DNA of 64,000 nucleotides from Endozoicomonas sp. G2_1 (GTDB taxonomy: Bacteria; Pseudomonadota; Gammaproteobacteria; Enterobacterales; Alteromonadaceae), in NCBI RefSeq assembly GCF_017744155.1, contig NZ_JAGHQT010000001.1, positions 434,001 through 498,000 on the forward strand, given 5' to 3'. The notes beneath the pieces were generated by a model. It did not search any database and was not told the DNA's origin. It worked only from the letters and a program-made list of their open reading frames with translations. The position numbers and the translations under genes were made by a program. Below are positions 55,220 to 64,000 of the stretch, piece by piece (the first letter of the stretch is position 1; each line of letters starts with the position of its first letter).

Positions 55220-55492
55220 ATGAGCAAAGTAGTACTGTCAGGCTTTATTATTGTCCCAAAGCAAGACCTAAAAACGATAAAAGCAGAATTAGCCCACCAT
55301 ATACGACTTACGCGCCAAGAAGCTGGCTGTATTGTATTTAACGTCATTCAAAACGAAGAGCTAAGCACTCGATTTGACGTTTACGAAGAGTTCGTTGATC
55401 AACAAGCTTTTGAGCATCACCAAAAACGCATCAAAAAATCAAATTGGGGAAAATTGACAAAAGACGTACAGAGAAGCTTTAACATAAACTAA
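55220..55492 (+). CDS. Small antibiotic-biosynthesis-monooxygenase-like (ABM) protein
   Basis: A 90-residue dimeric alpha/beta-barrel protein of the ABM/YgiN group: SGFIIVPKQDLKTIKAELAHHIRLTRQEAGCIVFNVIQNEELSTRFDVYEEFVDQQAFEHHQKR. These act as quinol monooxygenases or small-molecule binding proteins. It lies 59 bp after the GNAT gene and is perhaps cotranscribed. Confidence 0.85.
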   Translation: MSKVVLSGFIIVPKQDLKTIKAELAHHIRLTRQEAGCIVFNVIQNEELSTRFDVYEEFVDQQAFEHHQKRIKKSNWGKLTKDVQRSFNIN

Positions 55493-55537
55493 TTGAATAA
55501 GCATCGTCTCGTTTTTTAAAGGATTAAATTCTTTATT

Positions 55538-55561
55538 AAAAAAGCGGCTACCAGCCGCTTT
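55538..55561. terminator. Bidirectional terminator after the ABM gene
   Basis: AAAGCGGCT and AGCCGCTTT form a 9-bp stem around ACC. The T-run is better on the minus strand, serving the DUF2884 gene. Confidence 0.8.
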
Positions 55562-55584
55562 GCTTAATTTTAGCTACCAAACTC

Positions 55585-56388
55585 TTAGATTTCTTGGCTA
55601 TGGTGAGATGCGCTGATTACGTTAATACCAGATAGCTCATCAATGTTGTCAGACATTTCATTTTCAAGTTGATCGATTACCACAACACTTTGACACAAAG
55701 CTTCAGCTCTGGTTTCGATGTGTTCTGCGCGTTGCTCCATTTCTCGCTCAATGCGTTGGCCAAAATCTTCCATTTTTTGCTCGAACGAACTCATATCACC
55801 ACCCGCAGTTAACAACTCCTGACCAACAGCAATTAGTAAGCTGCCCATTGACTGCTTGATGGTTCCCTCAACAACTTCTTCCACTTCTTGTTCAAAATCT
55901 TCACCCAGTATACTATCAACGGTTTTACCGTCTTTATCGATTGTATAGGTAGCACTTTGCTCGAACCTTTCTGACACTCTAAGCTTTATAGAAGTTAGTT
56001 TTTCGGTCAATTCAGTGCTAACCTTGTTGCCCTGTCCCAAGAGCTCGTTGAAGGCCAAATTAACTCCTTCAATGGCTAAGTCAACGCCATCAATAGCGAC
56101 AGCTTTAACTTCAGGTACAGTGCCGCGAATTTTTTCTGAAAATTCATTAACTAAACTTTGCTGACCACGAGATAGCGAGACGCGCTTACCATTAACAAAA
56201 AGCTTGTGATCGTCTTCGATATAATAAAGCGCTTGATCATTATCAAAAAACTCAATTTTTTCTGGTGATATTCTAACATCGGCATTAAGGTTAACATTAC
56301 AAGAATTGTGTGCTTGGGCTACTGGAATAGCCATAGAGCCTGCGATCAATGTTGCACCAATAAGCATTGAAAAAATTGATTTGTTCAT
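55585..56388 (-). CDS. DUF2884 (YggN-like) periplasmic protein, copy 2
   Basis: A 267-residue paralogue of the gene at 47526. Signal peptide MLIGATLIAGSMAIPVAQAHNSC; then CNVNLNADVRISPEKIEFFDNDQALYYIEDDHKLFVNGKRVSLS, and an acidic helical second half (EQEVEEVVEGTIKQSMGSLLIAVGQELL) matching the copy-1 EQEIEEIISSSLGSILVAVGEAM. Function unknown; duplicated within 8 kb. Confidence 0.85.
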   Translation of the reverse strand: MNKSIFSMLIGATLIAGSMAIPVAQAHNSCNVNLNADVRISPEKIEFFDNDQALYYIEDDHKLFVNGKRVSLSRGQQSLVNEFSEKIRGTVPEVKAVAIDGVDLAIEGVNLAFNELLGQGNKVSTELTEKLTSIKLRVSERFEQSATYTIDKDGKTVDSILGEDFEQEVEEVVEGTIKQSMGSLLIAVGQELLTAGGDMSSFEQKMEDFGQRIEREMEQRAEHIETRAEALCQSVVVIDQLENEMSDNIDELSGINVISASHHSQEI

Positions 56389-56593
56389 AACGTCTTCCTT
56401 TAATTAAATAATGGAACTATCCGCGTTGCGAGTAGCTTTGAATTGTTATTAACAAAACCAATGCCAAAATTAAAAGCCATATCTTTCAATAAGATAAATA
56501 AAAAACCAAGCAAGAGAAAGTAATTTAAAAGTAACTATTAGTTAAATTAACTATTTTTTAGTCTCCTTCACTAATCAAGGATAAGTACTCAAT

Positions 56594-57436
56594 ATGGTTC
56601 GACAATATCCCCATAGCTTTGCACAACCGTCAACGATTGAGCTGACAGATTCTCCTACCCAGTTAGAAGCCTTGAGCCTTGATAAAAAGCTTGCCAGTAA
56701 AACTGAATATGAAAAGCTATTAACCAAGTGGCAAAAACGTATGTTAACTGTACAGCAGGCTTATTATCGCCAAAACTTACGAGCACTCATTGTTTTTGAA
56801 GGTTGGGATGCCAGTGGTAAAGGTGGCGCAATTAGAAGGCTGACGGAAAAGCTCGACCCAAGAGGCTTTACTGTTTTTCCCATTGCGGCACCAAGTCAGG
56901 TAGAACAAAGTAAACACTACCTATATCGATTTCAAACTAAACTTCCCGCTGCTGGTAATATCAATATTTTCGACCGTTCTTATTATGGACGGGTTTTGGT
57001 CGAACGAGTTGAACAATTTGCTTGCGAGCGTGAATGGCAGCGAGCCTATCAAGAGATTAACGAGTTTGAACGTTTACTAACTGACGACGGTGTCAAGATC
57101 ATCAAACTGTTCCTTCACATCGATCAAGATGAGCAACTCAAACGTTTTCAAGAGCGTATTAAAAACCCTAACAAGCGTTGGAAGCTAACAGAAGAAGATT
57201 TGCGCAACCGAGATAAATGGCCAAGCTATCAAACAGCAATCAACGATATGTTAAAATATACATCGACTAACTCTTCGCCATGGCAAGTGATCGAAGCCAA
57301 TCGAAAATGGTACACCCGAGTTGAAGTACTAAAAACCATCGTCAAAGTACTTGAGTGTGATGTTGATTTAACACCGCCGGCATTAACTGACGACATTAGA
57401 GCAATGGCGAAAACTCACCTTAAACTCACGCTATAG
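56594..57436 (+). CDS. ppk2: Polyphosphate kinase 2 family protein
   Basis: Uses polyphosphate to phosphorylate nucleotides, or the reverse. The 280 residues have Walker A GWDASGKGGAIRRL near residue 78, the lid region and Walker B-like NIFDRSYYGRVLVERVE near 130, as in single-domain PPK2 enzymes. The class (ADP-, GDP- or AMP-directed) cannot be fixed here. It lies within 3 kb of phoB, which could reflect a phosphate-related neighbourhood, but no Pho box is visible upstream. Confidence 0.92.
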   Translation: MVRQYPHSFAQPSTIELTDSPTQLEALSLDKKLASKTEYEKLLTKWQKRMLTVQQAYYRQNLRALIVFEGWDASGKGGAIRRLTEKLDPRGFTVFPIAAPSQVEQSKHYLYRFQTKLPAAGNINIFDRSYYGRVLVERVEQFACEREWQRAYQEINEFERLLTDDGVKIIKLFLHIDQDEQLKRFQERIKNPNKRWKLTEEDLRNRDKWPSYQTAINDMLKYTSTNSSPWQVIEANRKWYTRVEVLKTIVKVLECDVDLTPPALTDDIRAMAKTHLKLTL

Positions 57437-57562
57437 CTCATGTTGCTTGTTCATATCGGCAGCCAACAAATTAACTGTTTGAGGAATTTACGGCTGCCAT
57501 TTTCACAACTTTATGGTTAGAATAATTACAATTGCTTAATTAATAACTATAAAGATCAAACA

Positions 57563-58774
57563 ATGCAAAGCGCTTACATTGCAAGACAGGCTATTTTCGA
57601 CAGTAAATCAAATACCTATGGCTACGAGCTGTTATTCAGAGACAGTCCTGAAAACAGTTTTCCCAGCATTGATGGTGACGTCGCTACATCAAAGTTAATA
57701 CTGCAAAACCATATTTTAGGTGATATTCAAGCACTAAGCATGAATAAACCAGCATTTATTAATTTTACTGAGCACAGTTTAGTCAATAAATTTCCATTGA
57801 TGTTTGACAAAGACTCTATTGTTATCGAATTAACTGGCCAACAAAATCCCACGAAAGGTTTGCTTAAAATAGTCCAGTTTTATCACGATAAAGGCTATAA
57901 AATCGCACTAACTGAATACGATGTAGCAGATCACTGGCAGGCCTTGTTTCCATATTTAGCGATGATCAAAGTCGATATAGAAAAGATCAACCCTAAGCGA
58001 TTGTTACCACTTCGAACTCAACTCAAACCTTTCAATATCAAGCTCGTTGCTGAAAAAGTTGAAACCCGTTTTCAACGTCAAGCGCTCGCAGAAATTGGTT
58101 TTAATTACTTTCAAGGTTTCTTCTATGCTGAGCCTGAAATCATTGAAGGACAAATATTAGCGCCAATTAAAACGCAAATGTTAAACCTTATCAGTGAAAC
58201 ATTTAAATCGCCGCTCGACTTTTCTGCCATTTCAACCATCATTAGCCAAGACGTCAACTTGAGCTTAGGCCTATTAAAAATGGTCAATAATGTGGCAACG
58301 GGTACAAGGGTTGAAGTGACCTCGTTAAAGCAAGCTGCTGCATATTTAGGTGAAGATAAATTAAGACAGTTTGTCTCTATTCTTGCTCTGTCTAAACTGA
58401 GTTCGGAAGACTCAGATGAAATTTCCAAACAAGCGCTTATTACCGCTCGCATGATGTCATCACTTGCTAAAAGCAATCCGTTTAGAGAAATTTACGAATA
58501 CTCTTTTATTACCGGCTTACTGAGCAGTATGGAAGTAATTTTGAGTATGTCGATGGCAGACATCTTAAAGACCATGCCACTTGCAGCACCTATTGAGCAG
58601 GCGCTTATTGAAAAAACAGGATTGTTGGGCGAACTCCTACAGCTAACCTGCGACTTTATCACGGGTAGAACGTCAGATATTAACGAGCGCGTTGGAAAAT
58701 TTGAGCTATCGACAGAAGGGTTACAAAAAGAGTTTGTTGCAGCAACTAACTGGTATACACAACTTTTGAGATAA
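57563..58774 (+). CDS. EAL-HDOD (YuxH-like) signalling protein
   Basis: A 403-residue protein: N-terminal EAL-like domain (YIARQAIFDSKSNTYGYELLFRD, then IKVDIEKINP and LVAEKVETRFQRQALAEIGFNYFQGFFYAEPE, about residues 1-205), then an HDOD domain (LISETFKSPLDFSAISTIISQDVNLSLGLLKMVNN ..., about residues 205-403). The EAL motif appears as YELLF and several catalytic acids look altered, so c-di-GMP binding or a structural role is likelier than hydrolysis. Such CdgJ/YuxH proteins affect motility in Vibrio. Confidence 0.88.
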   Translation: MQSAYIARQAIFDSKSNTYGYELLFRDSPENSFPSIDGDVATSKLILQNHILGDIQALSMNKPAFINFTEHSLVNKFPLMFDKDSIVIELTGQQNPTKGLLKIVQFYHDKGYKIALTEYDVADHWQALFPYLAMIKVDIEKINPKRLLPLRTQLKPFNIKLVAEKVETRFQRQALAEIGFNYFQGFFYAEPEIIEGQILAPIKTQMLNLISETFKSPLDFSAISTIISQDVNLSLGLLKMVNNVATGTRVEVTSLKQAAAYLGEDKLRQFVSILALSKLSSEDSDEISKQALITARMMSSLAKSNPFREIYEYSFITGLLSSMEVILSMSMADILKTMPLAAPIEQALIEKTGLLGELLQLTCDFITGRTSDINERVGKFELSTEGLQKEFVAATNWYTQLLR

Positions 58775-58784
58775 ACATCAATAC

Positions 58785-58810
58785 AAAAAGCTCACCAGGT
58801 GAGCTTTTTT
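58785..58810. terminator. Bidirectional terminator between the EAL-HDOD gene and phoB
   Basis: AAAAAGCTCAC and GTGAGCTTTTT form an 11-bp stem around CAG, with A- and T-runs. Confidence 0.9.
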
Positions 58811-58835
58811 ATGTCTTAATATTGCAGGCAAGTTG

Positions 58836-59528
58836 CTAGTTAAACTTACTTGAGAAGCGGTAGCCTGAACCACGAACGGTTTGAATAAAGTTCTCGTGAC
58901 CGTAACCGGTAATCGCTTTGCGCAATCGTCGAATATGAACATCTACGGTGCGATCTTCTACATAAACATTGGTACCCCAAACGTTATCAAGTAGCTGTTC
59001 ACGGCTGTAAACGCGTTCGGTATGCGTCATAAAGAAATGTAGCAAACGAAATTCAGTTGGCCCTAAATCTAAACTCTTGTCATTTATTGACACGCGGTGC
59101 GCTACTGGATCTAAAGTTAAGCCTTGAAATTCGATCACTTCTTCAAGAGATGTCGGTGAAACGCGGCGAATAACGGCTTTAATTCTAGCGATCAGCTCTT
59201 TTGGTGAAAACGGCTTGGTAACGTAATCGTCTACGCCGGCATCAAAGCCTTTAACTTTGTCTTCTTCGTCACCACGCGCAGTTAGCATAATAATGGGAAT
59301 ATTGCGGGTATATTCGTTTTGCTTAAGGGATTTAGCTAATTTAACCCCAGTTCCCCCGGGTAACATCCAATCTAATAGGATAAGATCAGGGTAAGGTTCT
59401 TTTATCGCAGCAACTGCCGCATCATAATCCTGTACTTCTATGGTATTAAAGCCGTTTTGCTCTAAGACAAAGCTGATCATTTCTCGAATTGGAGCTTCGT
59501 CTTCAACAACTAAAATCTGTCTGTTCAT
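58836..59528 (-). CDS. phoB: Phosphate regulon response regulator PhoB
   Basis: OmpR-type regulator of phosphate-starvation genes. The receiver has acidic pair EDE, Asp in [21 protein letters not shown] (near residue 54), Thr in [10 protein letters not shown] and Lys in TKPFSPKEL. The winged-helix output is [53 protein letters not shown]. 230 residues, highly PhoB-like. The usual downstream phoR is absent: the next gene on that side is converging. A Pho box lies 63 bp upstream, indicating self-activation. Confidence 0.95.
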   Translation of the reverse strand: MNRQILVVEDEAPIREMISFVLEQNGFNTIEVQDYDAAVAAIKEPYPDLILLDWMLPGGTGVKLAKSLKQNEYTRNIPIIMLTARGDEEDKVKGFDAGVDDYVTKPFSPKELIARIKAVIRRVSPTSLEEVIEFQGLTLDPVAHRVSINDKSLDLGPTEFRLLHFFMTHTERVYSREQLLDNVWGTNVYVEDRTVDVHIRRLRKAITGYGHENFIQTVRGSGYRFSSKFN

Positions 59529-59590
59529 CTAAACGTTCCTGAAACCTAATTCTACCCGTCCGGTAATGGCGCCTATTGTGATACACTTTA

Positions 59591-59608
59591 ATGACAGTTT
59601 CATGACAT
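59591..59608 (-). promoter_or_regulatory. Pho box upstream of phoB
   Basis: On the minus strand ATGTCAT-GAAA-CTGTCAT forms two 7-bp direct repeats with a 4-bp spacer, matching the PhoB consensus at 13 of 14 repeat positions. It fills part of the 343-bp divergent gap 59529-59871, which has no gene. Confidence 0.8.
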
Positions 59609-59871
59609 TAAACCAAATTAGTTAGCTAAATAAAGTCTACTTGTTAAAACCTCTAACCGCTAGAATTATTGTAGTAAAAACAATAACAAAAAGCTTTTTA
59701 TTAGTTAAAAATCAAACTGACTAAGGGGAGTAATACCTGACAAAACAGTGATAGCTTTGCAGACAAAGTGTCAATGATTTTACACTAATATCATTGCTAT
59801 TATCGACGAGGCTCGCATTTTGTCGTTATTTATGTGTAAAATCATGAGATAACAAGATAATTTCGCTGATA

Positions 59872-61602
59872 ATGAATAAAAATAGCATATCGAAAAAGTT
59901 ATTGACCCGGGTGTTATCACTCTATTTTGTCCTGACGTTCTTAGTTACAGGTCTACAAATACTTGCCGAGTACTACAACACCAAAAGTCACATTAACAGT
60001 GAATTACTTACCTTAGAAAAAACCTTTAGTAGCAGTTTAACCCGAGCTGTTTGGGAACTTAACACTCAACAAGCCAAAGACATCGCTGAAGGCCTAGTCG
60101 CGATTCCTATGATTAAAGGCATCACAGTTCGAGATGAAAATCAGCAAATCATTGCCCAGCTTGGTCAACAATTCGACGGTACTAACCCAAACAGTGCTAA
60201 TCCGCAACAAGGTGGCCTTTCGACATTTTCAGAAAGTTATTTTGGTCATACCTTCCCACTCATTTTCGAATTTTCAGGGCGAACTACTGAAGTTGGGAGT
60301 GTCACGTTATTATCGAGTAATCAGGTCGTTTTTAATCGTATAGAAGTAGGTATTTATTTTCTTATCGGCAACGCAATGATCAAAACGGCTGCACTGATCT
60401 TGCTATTTTCACTCGCTTTTTCAAAACTTCTAAGTAGACCTTTGTTCAATTTAACCCAACAAATCAATCAGTTTGATATTGAAGACCCTGAAGCATACAA
60501 GCTTCACCAAAGTAGCTACGAAAAGAACGAGCTGACTATTTTAGAAACAGCCTACAACAACCTTATTGACGAACTCGTTATCCATAAAGAAAAGCTCGCT
60601 CATGTTCAAGGAGATTTGGTCAGCGCCAATTTAAAACTCGATGAACAAAATTTATTACTTGAACAAGAAGTCGCCCGTAAGACCTCGTCGCTCAGTACAA
60701 CTATGCTTGAAATGGAGCAACAGCAGCGAGAGCTTTTAACTCAAAAAGAACAGCTGCAAACGGAAAACAATCGCCGCAAACAAACCGAAACGCGACTAAT
60801 TGCAACTAATCAGGAGTTAACCTCACTGATTAGCGAATTGCATCAAGCTCAAGAGCGTTTGTTAGACGCAGAAAAAATGGCAAGTTTAGGTAACTTATCA
60901 GCAGAAATATCTCACGAAATTAATACTCCAATAGGCATCAGTATTACCTCAAGCTCTTACCTTGAGGAGTTGTTGAAAAAGCTTGAGCTGTCGGTTAGCG
61001 AGCAAACACTGTCGAAAAGAGAGCTGGGCGAATATATCGACAACAGCAAACAGTCGATATCACTATTAGTCAACAACCTGCAAAGAGCACTGGAGCTAAT
61101 CTCAAGCTTTAAGCAAATTGCCGTTGACCAAACCAGCAACAAAATTCGACAAGTCAGCATGGCAAAATACCTCGACGAAATTATTCAGTCGTTACATCCC
61201 AAACTGAAAAAAACCAGCCATAGAATCAGTATTGACTGTCCGACTGATTTAACCGTTCACGTTCATGCCGGCGCCATTGCACAGATATTTAGTAATCTAA
61301 TCATAAATTCTATCATCCACGGCTTTGAACAAATTAACCGAGGTGAAATCAATATAAGTGTTAGCCGTTATCAACAAAAAATTGTCATTGACTACAGTGA
61401 CAATGGTTGTGGCGTGGCACCTGAACAGCTCGATAAACTGTTCGACCCATTTTACACTACTAAAGAAGCACTTGGCGGTTCCGGCTTGGGTACTCATATT
61501 GTCTATAACCTTGTCCACGATGTCCTTAACGGAAGTGTCAAAGCGACTAGCGAGCCAAATCAAGGCCTGCACTACCACATCGAATTTGAAGACATGAGCT
61601 AA
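59872..61602 (+). CDS. Membrane sensor histidine kinase
   Basis: A 576-residue kinase with transmembrane helices near residues 12-32 and 165-188, and a periplasmic sensor of about 130 residues between them. A long coiled coil (about 245-340) follows, then HisKA with ISHEINTPIGISITSSSYLEEL (His near 355) and an ATPase domain with FSNLIINSIIHGF (N box), DNGCGVAPEQLDKLFDPFYTT and GSGLGTHIVYNLVHDVLNG. No PhoR-type PAS domain, so it is unlikely to be the missing PhoR. No response regulator lies downstream; it is divergent from phoB. Confidence 0.9.
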   Translation: MNKNSISKKLLTRVLSLYFVLTFLVTGLQILAEYYNTKSHINSELLTLEKTFSSSLTRAVWELNTQQAKDIAEGLVAIPMIKGITVRDENQQIIAQLGQQFDGTNPNSANPQQGGLSTFSESYFGHTFPLIFEFSGRTTEVGSVTLLSSNQVVFNRIEVGIYFLIGNAMIKTAALILLFSLAFSKLLSRPLFNLTQQINQFDIEDPEAYKLHQSSYEKNELTILETAYNNLIDELVIHKEKLAHVQGDLVSANLKLDEQNLLLEQEVARKTSSLSTTMLEMEQQQRELLTQKEQLQTENNRRKQTETRLIATNQELTSLISELHQAQERLLDAEKMASLGNLSAEISHEINTPIGISITSSSYLEELLKKLELSVSEQTLSKRELGEYIDNSKQSISLLVNNLQRALELISSFKQIAVDQTSNKIRQVSMAKYLDEIIQSLHPKLKKTSHRISIDCPTDLTVHVHAGAIAQIFSNLIINSIIHGFEQINRGEINISVSRYQQKIVIDYSDNGCGVAPEQLDKLFDPFYTTKEALGGSGLGTHIVYNLVHDVLNGSVKATSEPNQGLHYHIEFEDMS

Positions 61603-61766
61603 TACTATTTTAGCTCAAGCGGTAGCTATTGTTGCCGCTCTTGCGCTATCATTGCCCTCTTTTTACGAAACACACTAAAACTGGCTAGTCGACAATCGCA
61701 ACCAGTTATATTTACTTGTTATTCAAGCCTGTTGGCTGTTCAATTACCTAAGTTAGGAATTTCCTC

Positions 61767-62690
61767 ATGTGGTTTAAAAATCTCTATTTCTTTGCCTTCA
61801 CTCGTCCATTTGAATGGCAAGATCAAGACTTAGAAAAACAATTGGCCGAAAATTTGTTTACTCCTTGTGGTGCAACTGAAATGGCTCATTTTGGCTGGGT
61901 TAATGCATTGGGCAAGCACGGTCAAAGCTTAGTGCACAATGCCAACGGTAACGTTTTACTGTGTGCTCGCAAAGAAGAGAAGATGCTACCTGCATCGGTC
62001 ATTAAAGATCTACTCGAAGAAAAAGTAGCTCATTTAGAAGCAGACCAAGGTCGCTCAGCGACTAAAAAAGAGAAAGAGCAATTTAAAGAAGATATCGTCT
62101 TCGAATTATTACCTCGCGCATTTTCTAGAATTAATGATACTCATGGTTACATCAGTGCCAAAGATAACATCATCGTCATTAACAGTAGCAGTCGAGGCAA
62201 AGCGGAAGACTTCCTGGCATTACTGAGAAAGTCGTTAGGTACCTTGCCGGTTACTAGTGTCTCACCAGAAATGGCTCCCGATGAAAAAATGACCGATTGG
62301 CTGGTTGAAAACAGTTTAGGAGCTTCGTTCACCATAGGTATGGAAGCTGAATTCAGAGCACTTGGCGACGATGCGGCGATTGTTCGTGTTAAAAACCAAG
62401 ACTTGGCCAGCGACGAAATTAGCCATCACTTAGAAGCAGACAAATACGCAGTTAAATTGGCTTTAGAATGGGATGAGTCATTATCATTTGTTTTATGTGA
62501 TGATTTGGCCATCAAACGAATTAAATTCTTTGATGTACTTCAAGAGCAAAACGATGATATCGACAGTGATGATGTCATCGCTAAACTCGATGCCGACTTT
62601 GCCCTTATGGCCGGTGAACTCAATCGCTTCATCAGTGATTTACTCGCAGAGTTTTCAGTAAAAGCTGCTGACTATTTAGACGCCAGCTAA
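61767..62690 (+). CDS. rdgC: Recombination-associated protein RdgC
   Basis: DNA-binding ring protein that modulates RecA. The 307 residues start MWFKNLYFFAFTRPFEWQDQDLEKQL and contain TPCGATEMAHFGWVNALGKHGQSLVHNANGNVLLCARKEEKMLPASVIKDLLEEKV, the family signature. Full length. It stands alone and ends at a hairpin terminator shared with the HDOD gene. Confidence 0.95.
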   Translation: MWFKNLYFFAFTRPFEWQDQDLEKQLAENLFTPCGATEMAHFGWVNALGKHGQSLVHNANGNVLLCARKEEKMLPASVIKDLLEEKVAHLEADQGRSATKKEKEQFKEDIVFELLPRAFSRINDTHGYISAKDNIIVINSSSRGKAEDFLALLRKSLGTLPVTSVSPEMAPDEKMTDWLVENSLGASFTIGMEAEFRALGDDAAIVRVKNQDLASDEISHHLEADKYAVKLALEWDESLSFVLCDDLAIKRIKFFDVLQEQNDDIDSDDVIAKLDADFALMAGELNRFISDLLAEFSVKAADYLDAS

Positions 62691-62760
62691 GCGCTCATAA
62701 AAGCCACTGCGATCATCAATAGCAGCGATATTTCATTACCAATACATTAAACTCAGATAC

Positions 62761-62797
62761 AAAAAAGCGCATTGTAAATAGTAACAATGCGCCTTTT
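62761..62797. terminator. Bidirectional terminator between rdgC and the HDOD gene
   Basis: GCGCATTGT (62767-62775) and ACAATGCGC (62784-62792) form a 9-bp stem, with an A-run before and CTTTTC after. Confidence 0.8.
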
Positions 62798-62820
62798 CCT
62801 ATACTCATAAGTGTTAAGAC

Positions 62821-63663
62821 TTAATCAAAACTCGCTTTAACTTCACTGACGAGCTCTTTAAACTCGTCGCTGTCCAAATATTCTTCATCTGGCAATATGC
62901 CTTTTTTCACATAACTGGCAATTAACGTCGCTTTAGTTGCCTCGCTTTTGAAAATATCATGACAAATAGCACCAGCTCGAATAAAGTCAACGTAGTGAAT
63001 TTCTTCCGGTAGTACAGAAAGGTCACTCCAACTCTTAACTAATTCAGTCAAATCATCAGAAAAATCCCACGCTTTAGTCACTTCGGCACCAATCGTACTG
63101 GCTAGCTTGACAATCGCTTGTTGTAAAAAGGTTGGATTAGCAAAAACATCAGGATGCTTTTCAGCTTCAGTCAAAATAGGTAACACACCAACATTGTGAA
63201 CTAATGCCGCCAGCGTTAGTGTATCTAAAGCAAATGGCGCGTGTTTATTATCTTGTAAATAACGGCTCATTAGTGCTATTGCCACAGAAGCAACGTCAAT
63301 TGTTCTGCTCCACGATTTTTTCAAGTACATAGCAACAATTTCGTTTTGTGAAACAAAAACCTGTTTCACCGCCATCGCCGTAGCAATACTTTTAATTTGT
63401 CGTAAACCAATTCTCGTCAACGCTTGGTGCACGGTTTCAACTTTAATAGCACGCCCCAACATTGCGCTATTGGCTACTTTAATCATACCCAAAGACAATG
63501 CCGGATCTTGACTAATCACTTCACTCATTGCATTTAAATTTACTTCTGGGTCGTCCGCCGCTTTACGCACTTTTAACGCGATTTCAGGTAATGTTGGTAA
63601 GACCAAACTGTCCTGCTTAATTTTCTCTAACAATATTGTGTAAAGCGCATTCTCTGTTGCCAT
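62821..63663 (-). CDS. HDOD-domain signalling protein
   Basis: A 280-residue protein consisting of one HDOD domain: LPTLPEIALKVRKAADDPEVNLNAMSEVISQDPALSLGMIKVANSAMLGRAIKVETVHQALTRIGLRQIKSIATAMAV, then DTLTLAALVHNVGVLPIL in place of a full HD pair, so hydrolase activity is doubtful. HDOD proteins act in signalling and motility. It is the second HDOD protein within 6 kb (the other is fused to EAL at 57563). Confidence 0.9.
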   Translation of the reverse strand: MATENALYTILLEKIKQDSLVLPTLPEIALKVRKAADDPEVNLNAMSEVISQDPALSLGMIKVANSAMLGRAIKVETVHQALTRIGLRQIKSIATAMAVKQVFVSQNEIVAMYLKKSWSRTIDVASVAIALMSRYLQDNKHAPFALDTLTLAALVHNVGVLPILTEAEKHPDVFANPTFLQQAIVKLASTIGAEVTKAWDFSDDLTELVKSWSDLSVLPEEIHYVDFIRAGAICHDIFKSEATKATLIASYVKKGILPDEEYLDSDEFKELVSEVKASFD

Positions 63664-63847
63664 ATGTGTTCCTTAGTAGCTCTTATTATTCTTGATAACC
63701 TATAACTTCACGCTACTAACAAACTTGACTTGCGTCAACAAAACTTTGAAAAAATGGTGCTTTTAACCATCTTTGATTGCAGGCTTTATTTTCATCAATA
63801 CAATGTCCAACATTTTTACTAGACAATATATTCGACATAGTTTGACA

Positions 63848-64000
63848 ATGTTTAAGCCAGAACTTCTCTCGCCGGCAGGCAGCCTCAAAAATATGCGTTA
63901 TGCATTTGCTTATGGTGCCGATGCTGTTTATGCAGGAACACCTCGATACTCATTACGCGTAAGAAATAATGAGTTCAATTTAGAAACCACAGAACAAGCA
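63848..64000 (+). CDS. trhP: Peptidase U32-family tRNA hydroxylation protein TrhP (YegQ), 5' part
   Basis: The first 51 codons, running off the window edge. MFKPELLSPAGSLKNMRYAF and GADAVYAGTPRYSLRVRNNE match the start of E. coli YegQ/TrhP almost residue for residue. TrhP is needed for 5-hydroxyuridine formation at tRNA position 34. The iron-sulfur cysteines lie beyond the window, so integrity cannot be judged. Confidence 0.9.
   Translation, partial: MFKPELLSPAGSLKNMRYAFAYGADAVYAGTPRYSLRVRNNEFNLETTEQA

Noticed and set aside
59872-61602. Histidine kinase as PhoR
   Set aside because: It has a large periplasmic sensor and a long coiled coil instead of the PhoR layout, and it is divergent from phoB.
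1-64000. tRNA genes, insertion sequences, prophage
   Set aside because: No cloverleaf, transposase or phage structural gene was recognised anywhere in the window.

Overview
The window reads as a chromosomal segment of a marine gammaproteobacterium, most likely Alteromonadales and near Colwelliaceae (Colwellia/Thalassotalea-like). This rests on the protein families and on gene order: zapA-6S RNA, metK-rsmE-gshB-yqgE-ruvX, pilU-pilT next to yggS-proC-yggT-rdgB-hemW, etfB-etfA divergent from the ETF-quinone oxidoreductase gene, and MetJ-, PsrA-, Fur- and PhoB-type operators where they are expected. It is an inference from gene content, not a measured phylogeny.

Bases 1-9042 hold a complete type I-F CRISPR-Cas gene set on the minus strand: cas1, a cas2-cas3 fusion, then, after a 200-bp gap, a small ORF, csy1 (cas8f), csy2 (cas5f), csy3 (cas7f) and cas6f. 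No conventional array lies inside the window; one may start left of base 1. The gap between cas3 and the csy genes (4323-4522) is the most interesting stretch. On the plus strand it carries two degenerate I-F repeats, both with intact Cas6f hairpins, separated by only 15 nt, preceded by TATAAT boxes and followed by an intrinsic terminator. The guide that starts right after the CTTAGAAA 5' handle matches, at 16 of its first 18 bases, a site preceded by a CC PAM about 75 bp away, directly beside the -35 box of the csy promoter. One of the two mismatches falls on position 6, which is flipped out in type I crRNA-DNA hybrids. This has the design of a CreR/CreA-type crRNA-like regulator by which the Csy complex would repress its own operon and probably the RNA's own promoter.

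Bases 9253-24843 are housekeeping: zapA and 6S RNA, murI, metK behind a tandem MetJ operator, rsmE, gshB, yqgE, ruvX, an AEC-family transporter, the twitching ATPases pilU and pilT, yggS, proC, yggT, a DUF4426 protein, rdgB, hemW, tadA and argR. Bases 25004-31151 hold a tiny basic ORF, a Fur-linked TonB-dependent receptor, a membrane protein whose start overlaps that of a divergent PQQ-type sugar dehydrogenase, and mltF. purL fills 31354-35319.

Bases 35441-47379 mix small conserved proteins with known genes: a PH-domain protein, an SRPBCC protein, a nitroreductase behind a 266-bp MITE-like inverted-repeat element, an AcpH-like phosphodiesterase, an RraB-like protein, an RluA-family pseudouridine synthase, a DapA-like aldolase, several hypotheticals, a DUF4097 protein, cinA and a DUF342/FapA protein. 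Bases 47526-56388 hold two DUF2884 (YggN-like) paralogues flanking the ETF electron-transfer genes (with twin PsrA-like operators), yciH, a two-receiver response regulator, a LysR regulator, an acetyltransferase and a small monooxygenase. Bases 56594-64000 hold ppk2, an EAL-HDOD protein, phoB behind a Pho box but without an adjacent phoR, a membrane histidine kinase, rdgC, an HDOD protein and the first 51 codons of trhP (yegQ). Most convergent gene pairs are separated by strong hairpin terminators.
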